DNA of 9,478 nt from Roseovarius sp. (GTDB lineage Bacteria > Pseudomonadota > Alphaproteobacteria > Rhodobacterales > Rhodobacteraceae): positions 1 to 9,478 of the forward strand of contig JAASSQ010000109.1 in assembly GCA_021767845.1 (NCBI GenBank), in the 5' to 3' direction. A program made the position numbers and the translations under genes. Below are positions 1 through 7,540 of the stretch, piece by piece; positions within the stretch are counted from its first letter, which is position 1, and each line of letters starts with the position of its first letter. Below the pieces are notes generated by a model. The model had not been told where the DNA came from. It worked only from the letters and a program-made list of their open reading frames with translations, and did no database searches.

Positions 1-219
1 CTGTGGATCGTGGATATCATGGCGCCCTACAAGGGGCTGACCGCCAGCATGGTGCGCTGGATCATGCAGAAGGGGCACTTCACGGACGAGGAATTCTTCT
101 ATCGCCGGGTTGGCAAGGACAACCGAACCCGGCGCATCGTCCATATCGACTTCCGCCGCGATCACCTGGCCGAGGTGCATTCGGAGGACTCGTTCCTGGC
201 GGCGCAAGAGGGTCGTTGA
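1..219 (+). CDS. Toxin-activating lysine acyltransferase (HlyC-like), C-terminal part
   Basis: The open frame runs from the first base of the window to a TGA at 217-219, so only the last 72 residues are visible and the start lies outside. The segment LWIVDIMAPYKG resembles the W-x-x-D-x-x-A-P-F/Y block of HlyC-type acyltransferases. In HlyC the Asp of this block has been implicated in catalysis; here it is Asp5 of the fragment. The following pattern (about 13 residues, then F-x-x-E-E-F-F-Y-R-R, then a basic strand ending VHIDFRR) fits the HlyC C-terminal half, where F-P-x-E-L-F-R-A-I-R precedes the end of the fold. HlyC-family enzymes move a fatty acyl group from acyl-ACP to lysines of RTX toxins in the cytoplasm before type I secretion. 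No RTX gene is visible, so the substrate is unknown. Assignment is from remembered motif patterns on a fragment and is moderately secure. Confidence 0.6.
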   Translation: MWIVDIMAPYKGLTASMVRWIMQKGHFTDEEFFYRRVGKDNRTRRIVHIDFRRDHLAEVHSEDSFLAAQEGR

Positions 220-574
220 GGCACCTCGGTTTTGGAGATGCAAACAGGTGCGGTTCGGGGGGCTCAATCCCGTCCGACCGTGAAAGCGTCAGGTACGGAG
301 CCGCGGGATTGCCGACGCGCGCGGTGGCGGCCCAACCCTGGTTCTGTGAGTTTTATTCCGGCAGTTCCACGCGAAATCCGAACGGGGCATATACGGTAAC
401 CAAATCGCCGCCCCGTTGGGGCGCGTCGGCGATCGCGCGGCGGCCTGCGGCCGCTATTCGCGCGGGCTTGCCGGAGCCAGCTTCCGCCTTGCGCCGCAAT
501 GCTGACACACCATGAACCGCAAAGGGCGGCCCGGAGGCCGCCCTTGTCTTTTTCGGTCGTGAACCGGGCCGCGG
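220..574. other. Convergent intergenic region, no convincing gene
   Basis: This 355-bp stretch separates the HlyC-like gene (+) from acnA (-). No frame in it looks coding. The longest short frame I traced (238-399, 53 codons) has a Shine-Dalgarno-like GGAG directly against the ATG and an unremarkable Arg/Pro/Gly-rich product. It contains an 8-bp inverted repeat (381-388 with 410-417, 21-nt loop), a GC-rich 6-bp stem (440-445 with 449-454) and a strong hairpin at 522-545. Only the last has a clear functional reading, as a terminator. Confidence 0.6.
522..553 (+). terminator. Intrinsic terminator, possibly bidirectional
   Basis: A perfect 10-bp stem (AAGGGCGGCC at 522-531 with GGCCGCCCTT at 536-545) closes a CGGA tetraloop. 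It is followed by GTC and five T residues (549-553). The T-run is on the + strand side, so it best terminates transcription coming from the left. It also lies about 30 nt beyond the acnA stop, where the minus-strand copy is followed by only a short U run. It may therefore serve both convergent genes, with weaker action on acnA. Confidence 0.75.
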
Positions 575-3328
<2,754 letters not shown>

Positions 3329-3333
3329 ACTGG

Positions 3334-3342
3334 CCTTCCTTT
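3334..3342 (-). promoter_or_regulatory. Ribosome binding site of acnA
   Basis: On the minus strand this reads AAAGGAAGG and ends five bases before the ATG at 3328. It supports that start over internal alternatives. Confidence 0.8.
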
Positions 3343-3417
3343 CAACTTCGAAGTCAGGAATTCGCTGGCCCGCTTCTGACCCATTTACGATGGGCGATCA
3401 AGAGGGCGGCGCGCAAT

Positions 3418-3437
3418 TTGTATACTATGGTGCACAA
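3418..3437. promoter_or_regulatory. Candidate GntR/FadR-type double operator
   Basis: Two 10-bp sites abut: TTGTATACTA (3418-3427) and TGGTGCACAA (3428-3437). Each fits the TNGTNNACNA consensus known for FadR-subfamily GntR repressors. Read together, the outer arms TTTGTATAC (3417-3425) and GTGCACAAA (3430-3438) form an inverted repeat matching at 7 of 9 positions around a TATG spacer. The site lies about 90 bp upstream of acnA and about 125 bp upstream of the DUF1223 gene, in their shared promoter region. That a GntR regulator binds here is inference; no such regulator is encoded in the window. Confidence 0.45.
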
Positions 3438-3447
3438 AAAGTCGAGA
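3419..3447 (-). promoter_or_regulatory. Candidate sigma-70 promoter of acnA
   Basis: On the minus strand a -10-like TATACA (3419-3424) is preceded at about 15-16 bp by TCGACT or CTCGAC, a weak -35. Transcription would begin near 3412 and give a leader of roughly 80-85 nt before the ATG. The -10 falls inside the candidate operator at 3418-3437, a layout that suits repression. The leader also contains a small 5-bp hairpin (3380-3384 with 3390-3394) and a 10-bp palindrome (3345-3354) close to the ribosome binding site. The spacing is short and the -35 poor, so this is tentative. Confidence 0.35.
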
Positions 3448-3487
3448 GTTTTGCGGCGCGCCGGTCTCACCGGGCTCTCTCGAAACC

Positions 3488-3517
3488 TTGATTGGTCATT
3501 ACAGGTGCAGGTAGTTA
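3488..3517 (+). promoter_or_regulatory. Possible promoter of the DUF1223 gene
   Basis: TTGATT (3488-3493) resembles a -35 box, and TAGTTA (3512-3517) lies 18 bp downstream as a mediocre -10. Transcription would start about 35-40 nt before the ATG at 3562. Only the -35 is convincing. Confidence 0.3.
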
Positions 3518-3561
3518 CATGGCCAAGGTAACGCAATCCAACACAGGCAGATCCCCCGCAC

Positions 3562-4278
3562 ATGACCCGGTTCCTGCTCAGCCTTGCCGCCGCCCTTTTC
3601 GCCTCCGCCGCCGCCCCGGCGCAGGAGGCGGCCCCGGACGGCGCGCAGCGCCAGGTCGTGGTCGAGCTGTTCACCTCGCAGGGGTGCTCGTCCTGTCCGC
3701 CGGCCGATGCGCTGCTGGCCGAACTGGCGGCGCGCGACGACGTGATCGCCCTGGCGCTGCATGTCGATTACTGGGACTACATCGGCTGGAAGGATACCTT
3801 TGCCGATCCCGCCTTTACCGCGCGGCAGAAGGGCTATGCCAAGGCGCATGGCCGCCGGATGGTCTATACTCCGCAGATGATCGTGGGCGGGGTGCACCAG
3901 GCGATCGGCACCAAGGGCATGAAGGTGGCCGACCTGATCGCGCACCACCGCGATGTTCCACAGCAGATCGCGCTGGACGTGGCGCGGGGCGCGGGCCAGC
4001 TGAGCATCGCGGCGCAGGTGCGCGAGGCCGTGGCCGGGCCGCTGAACATCCATGTCGTGCGCTATCGCGACAAGGAACAGGTGACCGTGCGAAAGGGCGA
4101 GAACGCGGGCCGCACGCTGGACTATTCCAACATCGTCACCGACTGGCACGTGGCCGGGCAGTGGGACGGTGTGTCGCCCCTGTCCCTCGAGCTTCCGATC
4201 GAGGGCGATCAGCCGGTCGTGGTGATCGTGCAGCATGCCGGTCACGGCGCGATCGTGGCGGCGGCCGAGCTGGACTGA
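3562..4278 (+). CDS. DUF1223 family thioredoxin-like secreted protein
   Basis: The 238-residue product opens with a signal peptide: a short basic start (MTR), a hydrophobic Leu/Ala core at 4-17, and a likely signal peptidase I site after Ala20 (APA, then QE). The mature protein begins with a beta strand running into ELFTSQGCSSCPPAD, which places a C-S-S-C redox motif (Cys42, Cys45) where thioredoxin-fold proteins carry CxxC. YTPQ at about 102-105 could supply the cis-proline loop facing it. This is the DUF1223 family signature. Members are found in many proteobacteria without an agreed function; a periplasmic thiol-disulfide role is inference. The start is the ATG just before the signal peptide, with only a weak AGGCAG upstream. 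It is divergent from acnA and sits about 115 bp upstream of clpS, so it is probably a separate unit. Confidence 0.9.
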   Translation: MTRFLLSLAAALFASAAAPAQEAAPDGAQRQVVVELFTSQGCSSCPPADALLAELAARDDVIALALHVDYWDYIGWKDTFADPAFTARQKGYAKAHGRRMVYTPQMIVGGVHQAIGTKGMKVADLIAHHRDVPQQIALDVARGAGQLSIAAQVREAVAGPLNIHVVRYRDKEQVTVRKGENAGRTLDYSNIVTDWHVAGQWDGVSPLSLELPIEGDQPVVVIVQHAGHGAIVAAAELD

Positions 4279-4347
4279 GGCGGGTCGCCGCGCGGCTGTC
4301 CGGTGCCGGTCCTGTCCGCTGCCCCTTTTCTCGACGGGCACACAAGT

Positions 4348-4353
4348 TATATT
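4348..4353 (+). promoter_or_regulatory. Possible -10 box upstream of clpS
   Basis: TATATT in an AT-rich patch (4341-4355) resembles a -10 element 40 bp before the clpS ATG. A clear -35 is missing; TTTTCT at 4326-4331 with 16-bp spacing is the nearest candidate. It suggests that clpS is transcribed from its own promoter rather than only by read-through from the DUF1223 gene. Confidence 0.3.
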
Positions 4354-4393
4354 CAGAGGTCACGAAGGCACGTCACGAACCGCACGGAAAACG

Positions 4394-4735
4394 ATGATCG
4401 AGCACAGCGTATGGATGGCCGGGGATGACGGGGACGACGAGGGGGATACCTCGGTCGTCGTCAAGGCGCGTCCCAAGACCAAGCGGCCGCCGCTTTACAA
4501 GGTTCTCCTGCTCAACGACGACTACACGCCGATGGAATTCGTGGTCGCCGTGCTGGAGCGGTTCTTCGGGATGAACCACGCGCAGGCCTTCGAGGTGATG
4601 CTGACGGTGCACAAGAAGGGGGTCGCCGTGGTCGGCGTGTTCAGCCACGAGATCGCCGAGACCAAGGTGGCGCAGGTGATGGATTTCGCCCGCCAGCACC
4701 AGCATCCGCTGCAATGCACCATGGAAAAAGAATAA
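4394..4735 (+). CDS. clpS: ATP-dependent Clp protease adaptor ClpS
   Basis: The 113-residue product has the full ClpS core. The block RPPLYKVLLLNDDYTPMEFV (31-50) contains the Asn41-Asp42-Asp43 trio that holds the alpha-amino group of N-degron substrates. TVHKKG supplies His73, matching E. coli His66, and the protein ends with QHPLQCTMEKE. ClpS binds N-terminal Leu, Phe, Trp or Tyr residues and delivers such proteins to ClpAP in the cytoplasm. The N-terminal extension (about 1-33) is acidic then basic (DDGDDEGD, then RPKTKRP), as expected for the flexible tail that engages ClpA. I chose the ATG at 4394; the in-frame ATG at 4415 (Met8) is possible because neither has a strong ribosome binding site. 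clpA does not follow. Instead a methyltransferase begins 4 nt after the stop, implying co-transcription and coupled translation. Confidence 0.95.
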   Translation: MIEHSVWMAGDDGDDEGDTSVVVKARPKTKRPPLYKVLLLNDDYTPMEFVVAVLERFFGMNHAQAFEVMLTVHKKGVAVVGVFSHEIAETKVAQVMDFARQHQHPLQCTMEKE

Positions 4736-4739
4736 TCCC

Positions 4740-5732
4740 ATGAGCAATGTCTCGCGCCTGGCGCTGGCCCTTGAGGCGGGCGATGTCGTCCTGCCCGATG
4801 CGGGGCGGATCGCCGTGTTCGGGCCGCGCGCCGGGCATGACCTGGGCGCGCTGCCGGCCGAGCGGTGCCATGTCATCACCGGCTACAAGCCCGATCACGA
4901 TCATTTCGCGGGGTTGGGATATGCCTGCGCGGTCGAACCCGAGGGGCGCTATGCCGCGGCGGTGGTGGTCCTGCCGCGCGCCAAGGCCTTGGCGCAGGCG
5001 CGTATCGCGCAGGCAGCGGCCGTGACAGACGGCCCGGTGATCGTGGACGGGGCCAAGACCGACGGGGTCGAATCGGTGCTCAAGGCCTGCCGCAAGCGGG
5101 CCGAGGTGTCGCCGCCGCTGTCCAAGGCGCATGGCAAGCTGTTTTCTTTCCGGGCGGCGGATGGATTCGACGACTGGGCCGATGACGCGCCACAGGAGAT
5201 CGCGGGCGGGTTCGTCACGGCGCCGGGCGTGTTTTCCGCCGATGCGATCGACCCGGCCTCGGCCCTGCTGGCCGGGGCCCTGCCGCGCAAGCTGGGCGCC
5301 ACGGTGGCCGATCTGGGGGGCGGATGGGGCTACTTGAGCGCGCGGGTGCTGGAGCGCGAGGATGTCGAGGTACTGCACCTGGTCGAGGCCGATCACGCGG
5401 CGCTGGCCTGTGCGCGGCTGAACGTGAAGGACCCGCGCGCGGTGCTGCACTGGGAGGACGCCACGCGCTGGCGGCCCGAGGCGAAGCTGGATTGTGTCGT
5501 CACCAACCCGCCGTTCCATGCCGGCCGCAGCGCCGAACCCGACCTTGGCCGCGCCTTCATCGCGGCGGCGGCCGGGATGCTGAAACCCGGCGGGCAGTTG
5601 TGGCTGGTCGCCAACCGTCATTTGCCCTATGAGGCCGAGATGGCGCGGTGCTTTGCCCGTGTCGAGGAAATGGCGGGCGATGCGCGCTTCAAGGTGCTGC
5701 AGGGCCGGGGGCTGGCGCGCAAGGGGCGCTGA
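4740..5732 (+). CDS. RsmC-like class I SAM-dependent methyltransferase (probable rRNA guanine-N2)
   Basis: The 330-residue protein has the two-part RsmC/RlmG layout: a degenerate N-terminal methyltransferase-like half (about 1-155) and a catalytic C-terminal half. The latter shows the SAM-binding motif VADLGGGWGYLS (189-200), an acidic residue ending strand 2 (HLVEAD, Glu216), and the NPPFH box (256-260) typical of base-amino methyltransferases. GVFS (163-166) and the HGK-x-F segment (131-135) also match RsmC. E. coli RsmC methylates G1207 of 16S rRNA to N2-methylguanosine on the assembled 30S subunit. That target is likely but unproven here, since RlmG modifies 23S rRNA with the same fold. 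The ATG is 4 nt past the clpS stop, and the purine-rich end of clpS (GGAAAAAGAA) may act as its ribosome binding site. Confidence 0.85.
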   Translation: MSNVSRLALALEAGDVVLPDAGRIAVFGPRAGHDLGALPAERCHVITGYKPDHDHFAGLGYACAVEPEGRYAAAVVVLPRAKALAQARIAQAAAVTDGPVIVDGAKTDGVESVLKACRKRAEVSPPLSKAHGKLFSFRAADGFDDWADDAPQEIAGGFVTAPGVFSADAIDPASALLAGALPRKLGATVADLGGGWGYLSARVLEREDVEVLHLVEADHAALACARLNVKDPRAVLHWEDATRWRPEAKLDCVVTNPPFHAGRSAEPDLGRAFIAAAAGMLKPGGQLWLVANRHLPYEAEMARCFARVEEMAGDARFKVLQGRGLARKGR

Positions 5733-5762
5733 CCGGGCCGCGCATCGACCCGGCGCAATCAT

Positions 5763-5770
5763 CAGGAAAG
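5763..5770 (+). promoter_or_regulatory. Ribosome binding site of the SDR gene
   Basis: CAGGAAAG ends eight bases before the ATG at 5779. It fixes this start over upstream in-frame codons that overlap the methyltransferase gene. Confidence 0.7.
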
Positions 5771-5778
5771 GTCTGCAC

Positions 5779-6582
5779 ATGTCTTTTTCCATCTCCGGCA
5801 AGACGGCCATCGTGACCGGCGGAGCGAACGGGATCGGGCTGGCGATCGGCCGGCATTTCGCCGACAAGGGCGCCAACGTGATGTTCGCCGACATGGACGA
5901 GGACAGCCTGATCCGCGAGATCGGCGAGAACAAGGAGGACGACAGCACGACCCGCTATTTCGCGGGCGATCTGCGCGAGCGGCTGACGCTGGCCAACCTG
6001 CTGTCGGCCACCATCGACGCCTTCGACCAAGTGGATATCCTGGTCAATGCCTCGCGGCAGGTGCTGCCGTCCGACCCGCTGGACCCCGATGACGAGGCGG
6101 TCGAGATGCTGTTGCAGCAGAACCTGATGACCTCGCTGCGGCTGAGCCAGCTTGTCGCCAGGCGGATGATCAAACAGGCCGAGGATCGCGACGGGGGCGT
6201 GGCGGGCACCATCGTCAACCTGTCCTCGATCGCGGCGCGGCGCACGCATCCCGATCTGCTGGCCTATTCGGTCTCGACCGCGGCGCTGGACCAGATGACG
6301 CGCAGCCTGGCCGTGGCGCTTGCGCCGCATTGCATCCGGGTGAACGCCGTGGCCTTCGGGTCGGTGATGAGCGCATCGCTCAAGGACACGCTGCGCGACA
6401 ACAAGGAATTCCGCAGCGACATCGAGGAACACACGCCGCTGGGGCGGATCGCGTCGCCCACGGAACTGGCCGAGACGGTGCAATACCTGGCCAGCGACGG
6501 GTCGGGCTTCATGACCGGCCAGATCATGACCGTGGATGGCGGGCGCTGCCTGCTGGACCCGGTCGCGGCCCCGGCGCATTGA
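5779..6582 (+). CDS. Short-chain dehydrogenase/reductase family protein lacking the catalytic lysine
   Basis: The 267-residue length and fold are classical SDR. The cofactor motif TGGANGIG (13-20) follows strand 1, Asp38 ends strand 2 (favouring NAD over NADP), and Asp64 in AGDL fits the adenine-binding position. Asn115, Ser150 (NLSS) and Tyr163 are all present, with the usual 13-residue Ser-Tyr spacing. However, the YxxxK box reads YSVST, so Thr167 replaces the catalytic Lys. The NNAG motif after strand 4 is also altered, to VNASR (89-93). The C-terminal MTVDGG is normal. The protein may therefore bind NAD(H) without the standard proton relay, act by a changed mechanism, or have a non-enzymatic role. 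Substrate unknown. It lies 46 nt after the methyltransferase and 13 nt before hemF, in the same probable operon. The frame is intact and base use matches the neighbours, so it is not an obvious pseudogene. Confidence 0.88.
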   Translation: MSFSISGKTAIVTGGANGIGLAIGRHFADKGANVMFADMDEDSLIREIGENKEDDSTTRYFAGDLRERLTLANLLSATIDAFDQVDILVNASRQVLPSDPLDPDDEAVEMLLQQNLMTSLRLSQLVARRMIKQAEDRDGGVAGTIVNLSSIAARRTHPDLLAYSVSTAALDQMTRSLAVALAPHCIRVNAVAFGSVMSASLKDTLRDNKEFRSDIEEHTPLGRIASPTELAETVQYLASDGSGFMTGQIMTVDGGRCLLDPVAAPAH

Positions 6583-6589
6583 GGAGGAG
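6581..6589 (+). promoter_or_regulatory. Strong ribosome binding site of hemF overlapping the SDR stop
   Basis: GAGGAGGAG lies six bases before the hemF ATG, and its first two bases are the end of the SDR gene's TGA. This is the best Shine-Dalgarno in the cluster. It implies that ribosomes ending the SDR frame can help start hemF. Confidence 0.8.
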
Positions 6590-6595
6590 CACGGG

Positions 6596-7486
6596 ATGAG
6601 CGGTGACATGCAGGCGGAAAAGCGGCGCGCGGCGGAGTGGTTCCGCGCCCTGCGCGACGAGATCGTGGCCGCGTTCGAGGGGCTGGAGGACAGCCACGCG
6701 CACGGCCCGATGAGCGACGCGGCGCCGGGCCGCTTCGAGGTGAGCAAGACCACGCGCAGCAGCGAGGACGGGTCGGATGCCGGCGGCGGGCTGATGAGCG
6801 TGATGCGCGGCGGGCGCGTCTTTGAAAAGGTCGGGGTCAATGTCTCGGAGGTCTATGGCACCCTGGGCGAGGCCGCGCAGCAGGCGATGGCGGCGCGCGG
6901 CGTGCCCGGCGTCAAGGAGAACCCGCGCTTCTGGGCCAGCGGTATCAGCCTTGTCGCGCATATGCAGAACCCGCATGTCCCGGCGGTGCACATGAACACG
7001 CGGATGTTCTGGACGCCGGGCGCGTGGTGGTTCGGCGGCGGGTCGGACCTGAACCCCTGCATCGAGTATGACGAGGATACCGCCCATTTCCACGCCACGC
7101 AGAAGGCGCATCTGGAGCCGCATGGCGACACGCTCTATCCCGAGTTGAAGGCCTGGGCGGACGAGTATTTCTATATTCCCCACCGCAAGCGGGCGCGCGG
7201 CGTGGGCGGCATCTTCATGGATGATCGTAACAGCGGCGACTGGGAGGCCGATTTCGCCCTGACGCAGGATATCGGGCGGGCCTTCCTGCCGGCCTTCGTG
7301 CCGCTGGTCGAAAAGCGCCGGGTGCAGGACTGGGACGAGAGTGACAAGGATGCGCAGCTGGTGCATCGCGGCCTTTATGCCGAATACAACCTTGTCTATG
7401 ACCGGGGCACCAAGTTCGGGCTGGCAACGGGGCATGACGCGAATGCCGTGCTGATGAGCCTGCCGCCGCTGGCCAAGTGGATCTGA
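6596..7486 (+). CDS. hemF: Oxygen-dependent coproporphyrinogen III oxidase
   Basis: The 296-residue product is close to the usual ~300 residues. HemF oxidatively decarboxylates two propionates of coproporphyrinogen III to give protoporphyrinogen IX, using O2, in the cytoplasm. Family blocks are clear: GGGLMSVMRGGRVFEKVGVN (63-82), SLVAHMQNPHVPAVHMNTRMF (from 118), WWFGGGSDLNP (144-154), DTAHFH (161-166), the signature PHRKRARGVGGIFMDD (195-210), and RGLYAEYNLVYDRGTKFGL (from 258). His122, His132 and His196 are in positions conserved in the family. The protein ends at SLPPLAKWI, lacking the extra C-terminal segment of the E. coli enzyme; as far as I recall short ends are normal in alphaproteobacteria. 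It is the last gene of the rightward cluster. No FNR-type box is seen directly upstream, so expression probably depends on the upstream promoter. Confidence 0.97.
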   Translation: MSGDMQAEKRRAAEWFRALRDEIVAAFEGLEDSHAHGPMSDAAPGRFEVSKTTRSSEDGSDAGGGLMSVMRGGRVFEKVGVNVSEVYGTLGEAAQQAMAARGVPGVKENPRFWASGISLVAHMQNPHVPAVHMNTRMFWTPGAWWFGGGSDLNPCIEYDEDTAHFHATQKAHLEPHGDTLYPELKAWADEYFYIPHRKRARGVGGIFMDDRNSGDWEADFALTQDIGRAFLPAFVPLVEKRRVQDWDESDKDAQLVHRGLYAEYNLVYDRGTKFGLATGHDANAVLMSLPPLAKWI

Positions 7487-7511
7487 GCGGGCAGGAGCGC
7501 GGGGCCTGACG

Positions 7512-7533
7512 GCGCGGCGACCGGCCGCGCATT
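7512..7533. terminator. GC hairpin between convergent genes, possible terminator
   Basis: GCGCGGC (7512-7518) and GCCGCGC (7524-7530) form a perfect 7-bp stem with a 5-nt loop, followed on the + strand by ATTT. It lies 26 bp past the hemF stop and about 10 bp past the acyltransferase stop on the other strand. The T-run is too short for a confident intrinsic terminator. Confidence 0.4.
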
Positions 7534-7540
7534 TGGGCGA

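Noticed and set aside
238..399. A 53-codon frame in the gap after the HlyC-like gene
   Set aside because: GGAG abuts the ATG without spacing, the product is Arg/Pro-rich without a motif, and codon use is unlike the neighbours.
3488..3501. TTGATTGGTCATTA as an FNR/FixK box
   Set aside because: Only the left half matches TTGAT-N4-ATCAA; the right half does not.
4296..4323. Two imperfect 12-bp direct repeats (CTGTCCGGTGCC and CTGTCCGCTGCC) before clpS
   Set aside because: They match at 11 of 12 bases with a 16-bp period, but two short GC-rich copies are weak evidence for an operator and no symmetric site is formed.
5733..5753. CCGGG/CCCGG pair between the methyltransferase and SDR genes as a terminator
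   Set aside because: The stem is only 5 bp with an 11-nt loop and no T-run, so the genes are better read as one operon.
4641..5948. A 435-codon minus-strand frame opposite the methyltransferase gene
   Set aside because: It spans the clpS-methyltransferase and SDR junctions antisense to clear protein families; its composition (Arg, Gly, Gln, His-rich) is typical of an antisense shadow.
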